From: Pavlovales sp. CCMP2436
Lineage: Eukaryota > Haptophyta > Pavlovophyceae > Pavlovales
Assembly: GCA_026770615.1 (NCBI GenBank)
Contig: MU631448.1
Span: 163,405-177,809, forward strand
Direction of reading: 5' to 3'
Length of the DNA: 14,405 bases
Shown here: piece by piece, positions 1-7,421 of the stretch
Position numbering within the stretch: the first letter of the stretch is position 1
Layout of the letters: the number at the start of each line of letters is the position of its first letter
The notes under the pieces: generated by a model
Database searches by the model: none
What the model saw: only the letters and a program-made list of their open reading frames with translations
Told to the model about the DNA's origin: nothing
Made by a program: the position numbers and the translations under genes

Positions 1-198
1 GAGCTGCAGGCCGCGCCGCGTCAGCATCACCTGCTCGACGCGTCGCCTCGGCCCGCAGCCGCCGTGCTGCAGGCCGCGCCGCGCCAGCTGCTGCTAGGCT
101 CGGCGCCTCTGGCCGCAGCCGAGCTGCGGGCCGCGCCGCACCAGCATCACCTGCTGGCCACGGCGTTTCTGGCCGCAGCCGAGCTGCAGGCCTCGCTT
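1..198. repeat. 60-bp coding-type minisatellite, about 3.2 units
   Basis: Three successive 60-base units plus the start of a fourth run from the window edge. Each is 20 codons in plus frame 1. The units share a core read as LQAAPRQ or LRAAPHQ and end in PAA or AAA. Unit 2 gains a codon at its start and lacks one in the middle, so indels are in multiples of three. That is the pattern expected of a repeat once under coding constraint. The frame stays open from base 1 to a stop at 576, but after the repeat the protein (Ser/Pro-rich, low complexity) resembles nothing I know. It could be the 3' end of a gene starting before the window, or non-coding satellite. Confidence 0.75.
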
Positions 199-361
199 CC
201 GATCGTCGACAACTCCACCGGCTTCCCGTCGCTGTCGATATCTTCCCCGGCGAGACATGCCGCCATCACCGCTGTTTCCTCCTTCGACAAGGGTTTTTTT
301 TTTCATCAACTGGATCCCCCTCGGCCTACGATTAGGCGAGGGTTTTTCCTCAAGTTGTGCC

Positions 362-504
362 AGTTCATTCAACCTGAACGTGGTCCCGTCCAGATTGGGC
401 GAAGGTGTCGGGAGCCTACTCCTGGCTCTGTCTTGTACCCTATCGGACTGCCCGGGATTGAAATATCCCGGCCCCTTCTCGAGTCTTCTACGGCTGCTTC
501 GTTG
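362..504 (+). repeat. 143-bp direct repeat, copy A
   Basis: This segment recurs at 695-837 with a constant offset of 333 bases, no gaps and six visible substitutions (about 96% identical by eye). It starts AGTTCATTCAACCTGAAC and ends CTACGGCTGCTTCGTTG. It has no TG...CA ends, so an LTR is not supported. Possible origins are a recent local duplication or two insertions of one small element. The DNA between the copies is unlike them and has coding character on the minus strand. Confidence 0.93.
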
Positions 505-509
505 GCGAT

Positions 510-691
510 GATCACGAGCGACTTGTCGTCGGCTTCGGCGACGATAGAGGCGGCAGGGAAGTCGTATTCGACGTAGCGCGGCATGATGGGTCTGTCATCC
601 CAGAGCTCGCGCCCGTGGTTGCGCTCCCAGCACTCGAGCCTCTGTTCGCGCATAAGCACGTGGGACTTGAAGTCGGCCTTGAGGTCGGCCG
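510..691 (-). pseudogene. coding-like fragment of unknown family
   Basis: On the minus strand, the stretch between the two 143-bp repeats reads as about 60 codons of balanced, protein-like composition. It is rich in charged and aromatic residues (for example ECWERNHGREL, PRYVEYDFPAAS and DDKSLVIIANEAA). An in-frame stop lies at its upstream edge, exactly where repeat copy B begins, and the frame runs on into copy A. It therefore looks like part of an exon or mobile-element ORF cut off at the repeat. I do not recognise the family. It could be chance, since GC-rich DNA keeps many frames open. Confidence 0.3.
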
Positions 692-694
692 CCT

Positions 695-837
695 AGTTCA
701 TTCAACCTGAACTTGGTCCCGTCCAGATTGAGCGAAGGTGTCGGGAGCCTACTCCTGGGTCTGTCTGGTACCCTATTGGACTGCCCGAGATTGAAATATC
801 CCGGCCCCTTCTCGAGTCTTCTACGGCTGCTTCGTTG
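695..837 (+). repeat. 143-bp direct repeat, copy B
   Basis: Second copy of the segment at 362-504, ungapped. Differences from copy A are scattered single substitutions. The match breaks off cleanly at 837/838 on the right and 694/695 on the left, so both boundaries of the repeated unit are defined. Confidence 0.93.
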
Positions 838-1019
838 CCTGTTCATCGCAATACATCATGTTCTCTTACTTACTAAGAGATCTTGTGACACAGCCTTAGC
901 GCCGCCTCACTGCTCTTTACTGCAGCTTTCTGCATCTTGACTCTTCACAGCTCTAGCTTTCTCTCTCTCTCTAGCTGCCTTCGACGCTCACCGCGTCTCG
1001 GACTTCAATCCTCTCTTAG
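838..1019. other. non-coding stretch with CT tract, upstream of RT element
   Basis: No convincing ORF. A (CT)6 tract at 961-972 and pyrimidine-rich DNA lead to CTCTCTTAG at 1011-1019. This could be a 3' splice acceptor or just the 5' flank of the retroelement. The frame that leads into the RT element opens immediately after this TAG. Confidence 0.4.
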
Positions 1020-1202
1020 CTCGTGCTTGCGTTCAACACCGCTAGCCTCTCGATATGCGCCAAGGGGCTGGACATCGACATGCTCTGGCGCAGAGCAGAG
1101 GGCTGCGCCGTACTTCACGAGCTCGCGGCCACCTTGATTTACACCATCTGCCAACGTGCACTGCAAGCCTTTGACAGCACGACCACCATTGGGTTCAATT
1201 AA
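1020..1202 (+). pseudogene. upstream extension of the RT element ORF, ended by TAA
   Basis: About 60 open codons in the same frame as the RT ORF. They have protein-like content (LDIDMLWRRAEGCAVLHEL, then LIYTICQRALQAF) and stop at TAA 1200-1202. After it the frame stays open into the RT ORF. An ATG lies at 1080. As the downstream ORF has no ATG near its start, this was probably the original N-terminus, later cut by a nonsense mutation. Alternatively it is an unrelated upstream ORF. Confidence 0.4.
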
Positions 1203-1241
1203 GACGCCCGTGCGCAGCCTCAGCATCTCCACCTAAACGAC

Positions 1242-3560
1242 GTGGACCCTCTCCCCAACTACCGCGTCACCGGTTGGAAAGGGCTCAGCGGCGGCAGCTG
1301 CTCGACCCCTGCCCAGGCCAGCCGGCCCTCGCTCTTCGAGCTCCACGCCACCAAATACGCCTCCAAAGTCCGAGCCAACTCAAACGCTGATTTCGATCGC
1401 ACTGGGGTCGATGCATTTGCGCACATATTCCCACCTGCCCGCCAAACCTCCCTCACCAATGCCGCCAACGTCGAGGCCAAAGCTACCGCTGCAACATTGC
1501 TCCCAACAGCCGACGCGGACGCCCGGAGAGACCACCTAGCCGGCTCCTCGCCGCCGCTGCAGCCACCACCACATCAGCCACCGCCACCGCCACCACCAAC
1601 CCCACTCCCCCCCCAGCCCCAGCGGACGATGCGTGCACGGACACAGCAGCAGCGGCCGACGCCGGGCCCTCCGCCTCAACAGCAGCTATCGCCACCACAA
1701 CCGCCACCACAACCTCCGCCGCCGCCGCCACCACCACAACCACCGCCGCAACCTCAGGCACCGCCACAGCCACCATCACCGCCGCCTGGCAGTGCTCGGG
1801 GCAGATGCCACAGCCACGGCCGTGGTAGGGGTAGGACGGGTCGTGGGGGGGGGGGGGGGGGAGGGGGGGGTGGGAGCACGCCACCTGACGGGCGCGGACT
1901 GCCACCACCACCCCTACGTCGCCAACGGCAGGCGCCACAGTCAAGCGAGGAAGTCGATCGCCCAAGCATGCCCTTGCCCACAAGATCGACCGCAGACCCG
2001 GCCTCACGCAACTTCTCTACCCTTGACCATCTCACCATTGCTGAGGCTGCTAGGCACGCTGGGAGCACGTCACGGCAACTCGACTCCATACCCCGGGACT
2101 TCCATGAGTTATGGGCCGCTGCCAATGTCCGTGTCATCAGAGCCCTTTACCACTCTGGTCCGGACAATGAGATTGAGGAAGTGCGAGCGCTAAAGATGCT
2201 GTTGGTCCTGCCCTCGATCTTACTCCGCAAACAGCCCGCTGCCCGCGGGGGGCAACCGGGACGCCTCGCGACCGCCAGGCTGCTTGCCTCTCGATTCGAT
2301 CGGTGGGAACGAGGAGACTTCGGCAGCCTCGTGGCTGAGTGGTCCAGCGACTGCGCGAAGGAGTCGCAGCAGCGCCACATCCGGCGATCCCGCCCTGCCG
2401 ACCCTGAGCGAGATATCAAGGCAGCCGTCGCCCTCCTCTCCAAAGGCAAGTTCTCCAACGCTGCAAAGCTGCTCGAGAGCCATGGCCTCGCCGACATCTC
2501 GAACCCAGTTGTGCTGCAGCAGATGCTCACCAAGCACCCGTGCAGAAGGACGGCCATGCCGCCAGTCATCCCAGGCCTCGACGCCACTGACCGGCTCGTG
2601 GTCGGCATCTTGGAGATGCAGGAGTCCTATCGCGGGCTCAAGACCGACAAGGCACAGGGCGCGTCGCCATGGAAGTATGAGTACCTCATACCGCTTGCCC
2701 CGACTGTACCTTTTGTTGGAGATGCCGCACGCCAAGTACTCGAGTCACACGCCTGGCTGGCATCATCCTTCACAAACGGCAACCTGCCTCCCTGGTTCTA
2801 CTTTTTGTTCTGCGCTGCACGGTGCGTGCCACTCCGCAAGTGCGCGGCCCAGGTCGACGTCGTGGAGGCTGCGCGGCCAATCGGCATCTTGTGTGCGCTG
2901 AGACGGGGGCTCACCAAAGGGGTCTTCATCAACAAGGGTCTTCGCGGTGAGATCGAGGAATACCTCTTCCCGCAGCAGCTGGGAGTCCTCATCTCGGCAG
3001 GCGGCACCAAGCTCATCTTTGGGGTGCGTGAGCTGCTTGAAAACCCACACTTTTGCATCGCAGGCTCCGACATCTACAACGCCTTCAATGAGGGAGACCG
3101 CGCAGAGATGGTAGCACGGACCCTCGTCAGCTCCGCCGGCCTAGCCCCGCTCGCACGCCTCTTCTACGCCACGCTCGCTCCCAAGTACCCGATCTTCGTC
3201 ACTGGCAAGGGCGGCGGCCTGACGCCCATGGGCAGAGACGGCGAGACCGGTGTCGCTCAAGGGTCAGTAGAGGCTGGAGTCGCCTTTGCCGTCTCCATCC
3301 ACCCCGAGTTAAAGGTGCTCGACGCCGAGCTGCGGCCATACGGTGGGGGCGCTCGGGCTAGCCACGACGACGTGCGCGCGTGCGGTCTGCCCTGGATCGT
3401 CTTCGCGGCGATGCAGCGCTTCCACGACGCGCTCTTCTTACGGCTCAGCCTTGTCGTGCAGCCGTCCAAGTGTGAATGCTGGATCGACGAGGCCCACATC
3501 GCCTTCCTCGACGCCCACCGTGGCTTGGTGACCGCAGCCACCTGCTCGACGGCACCTTGA
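1242..3560 (+). CDS. reverse transcriptase (retroelement ORF, first part)
   Basis: A 772-codon open frame. Residues about 106-190 are almost all Pro/Gln, followed by a Gly run encoded by 17 consecutive G. The RT domain starts near residue 468 (DKAQGASPW). It shows RPIGILCALRR (about 544-555), PQQLGV, motif A with the catalytic Asp in GSDIYNAFN (about 608-616), motif B as GVAQGSVEAGVAF (about 670), motif C as SHDDV (about 707-711) and a QPSKCE block (about 740). These follow the usual RT order. Motif C normally begins Tyr-x-Asp-Asp and motif B usually has Gln-Gly-Asp/Asn-Pro, so both are altered here. The start is unresolved: the frame opens at GTG 1242, the first in-frame ATG is 1629, and a better ATG lies upstream at 1080. 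The TGA at the end is reached only because of a frameshift at about 3531. Confidence 0.85.
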   Translation: MDPLPNYRVTGWKGLSGGSCSTPAQASRPSLFELHATKYASKVRANSNADFDRTGVDAFAHIFPPARQTSLTNAANVEAKATAATLLPTADADARRDHLAGSSPPLQPPPHQPPPPPPPTPLPPQPQRTMRARTQQQRPTPGPPPQQQLSPPQPPPQPPPPPPPPQPPPQPQAPPQPPSPPPGSARGRCHSHGRGRGRTGRGGGGGGGGGGSTPPDGRGLPPPPLRRQRQAPQSSEEVDRPSMPLPTRSTADPASRNFSTLDHLTIAEAARHAGSTSRQLDSIPRDFHELWAAANVRVIRALYHSGPDNEIEEVRALKMLLVLPSILLRKQPAARGGQPGRLATARLLASRFDRWERGDFGSLVAEWSSDCAKESQQRHIRRSRPADPERDIKAAVALLSKGKFSNAAKLLESHGLADISNPVVLQQMLTKHPCRRTAMPPVIPGLDATDRLVVGILEMQESYRGLKTDKAQGASPWKYEYLIPLAPTVPFVGDAARQVLESHAWLASSFTNGNLPPWFYFLFCAARCVPLRKCAAQVDVVEAARPIGILCALRRGLTKGVFINKGLRGEIEEYLFPQQLGVLISAGGTKLIFGVRELLENPHFCIAGSDIYNAFNEGDRAEMVARTLVSSAGLAPLARLFYATLAPKYPIFVTGKGGGLTPMGRDGETGVAQGSVEAGVAFAVSIHPELKVLDAELRPYGGGARASHDDVRACGLPWIVFAAMQRFHDALFLRLSLVVQPSKCECWIDEAHIAFLDAHRGLVTAATCSTAP

Positions 3561-4682
3561 CCCCGCACTACGGCGTCGTGCTACGGCGTCCCGATCGGCT
3601 CGGAGGAGTACGTTAAGCTTGCCCTCGCTGGCAAGTGTGACGAGATTGCTAGCATTTCAAACAAGCTAATCGCAACGCTCAGCTCGTCACACAAGCAACA
3701 GCTCTGGCTGCTAACGCTCTTCTCCACCGCACGCAAATTTGAGTACTTTGCCCGCCACTGCTACCCGGACCAGGCGCGCGATGCGTGCACACGCTCCGAC
3801 GTGAACATTCACACGCAGGCGACGCACGCACTGGGAGTCTCGCTTGACGACGACCAGCTTGCCACTGCCCGCCTCGCACTCCCCCGCCGCTACCGGGGCG
3901 CCGGACTTCGACGCATAGTCGACATCGCTCCTGCCACTTTCTGTGGCGCCATGACCCAGGCAGTGCTCAACTTCCTTGACATTGTGGACGAGCCGACCGG
4001 CACCATCACGCAGCGCGGCATACTCGAGCTGCCGCAAGTCGCGCTCGTAGTAGGACGGAACTCCTTCCTGGACATGCGCGCGCATGGCTGGCGGTTATAC
4101 CTGCACTTGCCGCGACCAGGCCTCCCCAGACCGCTACCGCCACCACGGCAGGGACAGGCGTTCCTCTGCTGCTGGCTCGAGATGCAACAGGAGGCTGGCG
4201 TCGGTGCTAGAGCGATGATCAACGCAGACCCACCAACCCGTGTGCTACACCTGCCCCCAGAGGAGGCCTGGCCGATGGTGTGCAGGGATCTCACAGGCAA
4301 GTCAAGCCTTAACATGCAGAAGGACCTTACCGAGGACCGCGAGGCTCAGCGGATCAACGCGCTCCCGCGGGGCGATCGCGTCGTGCACTTGGTTAGGAGC
4401 ATTGACCGCAACAGCTCTGCCTGGGTGGCCGCGCTTCCGATTGGCTACGGCGCCTGCACCATCGGCGAGTGGGTGGAGATCACAGCACGCTTCTTCGGCG
4501 TCCCAAGTCCCATCTGCGTCGGCCTAGCCGCGCGCGGCGCGCGATTGTTCAACCGCGACATCGACGTACACGGAGAAAAAATTGTCGCGGCCACCGGGCA
4601 GAGCGTCACCGGCGACCACATCTCCAAGCTCAGGCACGATCCGCTCCTCGCCCTCCTGGCTGAGGTTGCGAGGAGAATGGGT
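3532..4682 (+). pseudogene. RT thumb and linker of the retroelement (frameshifted continuation)
   Basis: Just before the TGA at 3558 the coding track moves to frame 2 (RSHLLDGTLTPHYGVV). At about 3581 it returns to frame 3 as YGVPIGSEEYVKLAL and stays open to about 4680. It includes a thumb-like stretch (FSTARKFEYFARHCYP), then LPRRYRGAGLR, then SAWVAALPIGYGA. It ends with the block DIDVHGEKIVAATGQ...RHDPLLALLAEVARRMG. The second RT element at 13560-14405 shares GVP-x-G with a following Leu-x-Leu, LP-x-R-x-GG/GAGLR, and D-x-Y/H-G-D/E ... RHDP. This supports homology and shows the frame changes are damage, not gene ends. The frame-3 ORF formally continues to 4841 but loses protein character after 4682. 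Confidence 0.75.
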
Positions 4683-5403
4683 GCGCACCGAGGCGAGAGA
4701 TATCTTAGCCTCGGTACTCGCCTCCAACCAGGCCGCGTACCGGCTCTTCTTCGGTGGGGTAGGCCGGCGACCCGGGCCGAAGGTCGACCTCTACGCCGAG
4801 TACGACCACAAGGGTGGGCGGGCGGTCCCGCGACTGCTTGAACTTAAGACCATGGCGTTCTGCGAGACTCGGTACAGGGACACCGACGGCAAATACCCTG
4901 GGCGTGCTGTGGGCAGGCGAGTTGACTCGCTCCCGGTAGAACGCATGGCCGAGCTCATCAAGATTGATCGCGACTTCTTCCACGCGACCCCCGGACAGAC
5001 TGGCCCGATGCAAGCCCGCGCACAGACCTTCTGCACTGCAGGCGGCTCCGCGTTCGCCGCCCTCGTGATTGAAGCCTCCGGCGATTGGTCTGACGACCTG
5101 GAATCCTTCGTCGGGGACCTCGCCAGCATGGGCGCAAGAGCGCTCCAAGCTCGCATGGGAGCCCCCTCCGCTGCGCAAGCGTGCAGCACTCTCCTGTGGA
5201 AGATGAGATAGGAGATCGGCATGTGCGCACTTCGAGGGCACGCCAAGGTCATCATTGCGCGCGCGCGATTGGAGCGCACCGGCACCGGCACCGGCAACGG
5301 CGGCGGCACACGCACTGACAGCGACGACGACGGCAACCCCGACGAGTGGGCTGAGGGCGCGTACCACCTCCGCAGTGAGACACGGTTTGGGATCGGCTCC
5401 TAA
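4680..5403 (+). pseudogene. C-terminal PD-(D/E)XK-like endonuclease domain of the retroelement
   Basis: In frame 1, after an apparent one-base shift in the GGG near 4680, the track reads VRTEARDILASVL and continues to a TAG at 5209-5211. A KVDLYAEY segment (Asp codon 4786) is followed 18 residues later by LLELKTM (Glu 4840, Lys 4846). This D-x17-E-x-K spacing fits the restriction-like nuclease fold carried by R2/CRE-type retrotransposons to nick target DNA. Farther on, VERMAELIKIDRDFFH, TGPMQ and FAALVIEASGDW look like conserved helices and strands. After the TAG the same frame continues 64 codons (GMCALRGHAKVIIARARL, then an acidic DSDDDGNPDEWAEG tail) to TAA 5401-5403, so TAG is probably a nonsense mutation or a readthrough site. 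Confidence 0.65.
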
Positions 5404-5405
5404 GT

Positions 5406-5443
5406 ATGCCGCCTGGGTGACTACATGCCGCCTGGGTGACTGA
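5406..5443 (+). repeat. 19-bp tandem duplication after the retroelement ORF
   Basis: Two adjacent 19-base units, both beginning ATGCCGCCTGGGTGACT, lie immediately after the final TAA. They differ only in the last two bases. They probably lie in the element's 3' UTR. Confidence 0.9.
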
Positions 5444-6062
5444 ATGTCGTCGCGCCTACACGCTCGGAGTCGACCACTTCTGAGGCAGAATGACTGCAAC
5501 CCACTGCCTGTTACCCTTTTCTATAGTAAGTAAGTCGTAGTTTAAAAAAATGCGCTCACCAGATGGCGCGCCCCTCCCCGACCCTCGCCGACTTGAACGC
5601 ACGCCCTGGATTTACACGCAGAAATCCAAGTATGGAATGCCACGCGCAGTGTGAATTCGCCGACTCGGACCGATTCGGCGCGGTTTTTTTGCCGCCAAGG
5701 CCCGACGCCCCCTTCCCCCGCCTGCCCCCTTCTCCCATGGGCCATGAGCCTGCCCGTTACGGCGCCCGACCAAGTACGTGGTCCGGTAAAGTACCGGGAG
5801 CCTCCACACGCTGGCCGCGCTTGTGGCGCACCCTGGTCTGCGTCTTGTACTCGCACCCCAGCTCATCGCACTGGTGGACTGTCGTCATCGCGCCGGTTCG
5901 GTCAGAGGGGGGCGCCGAAGGGGTTGGAGCGATGGCGGCTTTTAAAAAATCCAACAATATAATATTTCAACCAGTACGGTACGCCACTTACAGAACGGAT
6001 TCGCCGTCCTGGACCACGGATTCGCCGCCTCGGACCGGTTTAACGGTGTTTTCGCGTACAAG
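5444..6062. other. non-coding stretch, 3' flank of retroelement
   Basis: No supported gene. AGTAAGTAAGT lies near 5526-5536 and A7 around 5544-5550, a plausible 3' end of the retroelement. A motif of the form ATTCGCCGnCTCGGACCG recurs at about 5655, 5999 (diverged) and 6020. T-rich or A-rich short tracts follow at 5684-5690 and 5941-5948. Open frames on both strands here are low-complexity Pro/Arg/Ser readings of GC-rich DNA. Confidence 0.5.
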
Positions 6063-6180
6063 TCCCGTCCGTCCGTACGTACGTCCGCTTCGACGTCCGC
6101 CTCCGTCCGCCTCCATTCTTCAGTATAAAAATCCCGAAATAGACCCGTCCGTCCGTCCGCCTCCGTCCGCCTCCATCCGC
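6063..6180. repeat. GTCC/CCGCCTCCGT pyrimidine-rich repeats
   Basis: Short GTCC and GTAC runs lead into a perfect 23-bp direct repeat at 6094-6116 and 6154-6176 (offset 60), itself made of repeated CGTCCGCCTC. Between the copies lies AT-rich sequence with TATAAAA at 6124-6130, which could act as a core promoter for a plus-strand transcript. No gene follows on the plus strand, so a promoter role is only a possibility. Confidence 0.7.
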
Positions 6181-6244
6181 CGCCCCCAAATTGACCGGAT
6201 TGGTCCAGTCCAGGGCCAGGGTTAATGTAGGAGGTCCGAAAAAA

Positions 6245-6893
6245 TATACGGCTAGACCCCTGAGACGGATTCTATTCAAACCTATTCAATAGGCAAGGTA
6301 CAAGCTGTCGCCATTTATTTCTAATTCGTTCTCCAGAGCTGAGCCTTGGAGGGTAGGGTCTCAAGAGGCAAAGAAAAAGCCCTGGCTCATCAGAACCTCC
6401 GCAATAACTAATTATGATTTAATAATTGAATACAGAATTTAACTAAATAATATTCCTATTGAATAGGCAAATTTCAGGACGTACCAATAGGCACGAGTCA
6501 GTGGGCGCTCTGGGCGGCGTGGGGAGCGAGCGACACCCTCGCTTATAGCCTCCTGCGTGGCCGAGGTGCAGGTGATACCGCTCATCGAGTCTCCGATGTC
6601 AAGCGGCTTCTCGGCGAGCGGCTCAGGCTCGAGCGGCAGCGACGTAGGGTCATCGTCTGCCATGCTGAAAATTTCGTAAATTTTCTTCGATAATTCACCA
6701 TGTCATAATAGGCCACTGAGATGCCGCATCGTCAATCTGATCGAATCCTGGCTATCCACATGTCGTGTCGTCCACGGCAATGTGCGGTGACCTTGGGTGT
6801 CTGGCGCGCGGTGCGTCGGCTACAGCGTGCCGAACGTAGCCTATTAAATAAGCCAAAAAGCTGGTTAAATAGGCTCAGGGGTCTAGCCGTATA
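6245..6893. mobile_element. DNA-transposon-like element with 20-bp terminal inverted repeats
   Basis: The 20 bases at 6245-6264 (TATACGGCTAGACC... ending CCTGAG) are the exact reverse complement of 6874-6893. Weaker inverted similarity continues inward: a CTATT(C/T)AA...AATAGGC block occurs on both arms (about 6272-6294 and 6839-6872). It also continues a little outward (GAAAAA on the left, TTTTTC on the right). The palindromic CCTATTnAATAGG motif occurs at 6281 and 6455, with a diverged form at 6839. Parts of the interior are AT-rich against a GC-rich background. I found no convincing target-site duplication and no transposase, so it is probably a non-autonomous element or an old remnant. 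Confidence 0.72.
6439..6663 (-). CDS. 74-aa ORF inside the TIR element, unknown
   Basis: Starts at ATG 6661-6663 (minus strand) and reads an acidic, Pro/Leu-rich N-terminus (MADDDPTSLPLEPEPLAEKP). It then becomes Ser/Thr- and Arg-rich (RRPERPLTRAYW) and runs into AT-rich DNA. The sequence GTACGTCC follows the AYW codons, so a 5' splice donor is possible there and the last 14 or so codons may be intron. It may be a first exon or a captured host fragment. I do not recognise it. Confidence 0.3.
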   Translation of the reverse strand: MADDDPTSLPLEPEPLAEKPLDIGDSMSGITCTSATQEAISEGVARSPRRPERPLTRAYWYVLKFAYSIGILFS

Positions 6894-7079
6894 AGGCTTT
6901 TTCAAACACGTAAATATCTCGCAAACTTTTTCTCTCTCTTTAAGGCGTATACTACTGAGCACCGCCACAATTGCGATGCACTCTAGATATCATAATTACA
7001 TCTTTAGTTACTAGATATTCAAAACAGTCAGACGCCAGCTTGAATCCCTATCAGAAATATAGACATGGCTACGTACCGG

Positions 7080-7234
7080 CCGGCTCTTAGAAAGCCCCGC
7101 AGGGCCCCCGGGGGCCCCGCCGGAGGCGCCTATGTGACTAACATATAACTAACTTGTCACATAGCCCGGGGGCCCACGGGGCCCCACGGATACCGCGGAT
7201 AATCCCCGTACGTTACGCCTTTTCTAAGAGCCGG
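7080..7234. mobile_element. 155-bp MITE with 14-bp TIRs and 8-bp TSD
   Basis: The ends CCGGCTCTTAGAAA (7080-7093) and TTTCTAAGAGCCGG (7221-7234) are perfect inverted repeats. Directly outside them, CGTACCGG occurs at both 7072-7079 and 7235-7242, a clean 8-bp direct duplication (9 bp if one more matching C is counted). Inside are a second perfect inverted pair, CTATGTGAC/GTCACATAG (7129-7137 and 7156-7164), and GC-rich GGGCCCC palindromes, so the element can fold on itself. It has no coding capacity. TSDs of 8-9 bp are typical of hAT, Merlin, P or Mutator-type transposases. The element cannot be assigned further by eye. Confidence 0.9.
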
Positions 7235-7421
7235 CGTACCGGCACCAAACTTTCACGAGTGCCTGCAAGTATGCAGTCTGTGGCATTCTCCCAGACTAGG
7301 GACAGTTGAAGGGGACGCGGCCTGCTTGTACGGTAGGTAAGAAACACTCAACGCAGGCCCCGACGCAGGCATGGCGGGGGGCGAGGAGGCACGCTTGTGC
7401 GCGATACGCTCAGGGATACGC

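Larger units (their letters stand above)
1020..5550 (+). mobile_element. degenerate retrotransposon: RT plus PD-(D/E)XK-type endonuclease
   Basis: A single coding track runs through this interval in the order low-complexity N-terminal region, RT domain, thumb, linker, C-terminal nuclease. It stays mostly in plus frame 3, with a frame-2 excursion at about 3531-3581 and a switch to frame 1 near 4680. In-frame stops lie at 1200-1202 and 5209-5211. An RT with a C-terminal restriction-like endonuclease is the architecture of R2/CRE/NeSL-type non-LTR retrotransposons, so that broad placement is my inference. The ends are not defined: the left limit is where the frame opens, and the right limit is an A7 tract around 5544-5550 after AGTAAGTAAGT. 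I found no target-site duplication. Confidence 0.75.

Noticed and set aside
362..837. The 143-bp repeats as LTRs of a small retrotransposon
   Set aside because: No TG...CA ends, no primer-binding site or polypurine tract seen, and only about 190 bases lie between them.
1483..2137. Long minus-strand frames of Val/Ala or Gly/Pro opposite the RT N-terminal region
   Set aside because: They are antisense readings of the Pro/Gly low-complexity tract. No family motif is present, and the plus strand carries the RT.
2147..2901. Overlapping frames on both strands inside the RT ORF
   Set aside because: GC-rich shadow frames. The RT frame explains the conserved motifs.
4705..5499. 264-codon minus-strand frame
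   Set aside because: It lies opposite the nuclease domain, starts and ends with no relation to any element, and has Arg/Ser/Gly-rich shadow composition.
5563..6225. 220-codon plus-strand ORF
   Set aside because: Low-complexity Pro/Arg/Ser translation that runs through microsatellite repeats; no domain visible.
6715..6780. Possible tRNA (GATCGAATCC resembles a T-loop)
   Set aside because: No matching acceptor stem, D-arm or anticodon arm could be folded around it.
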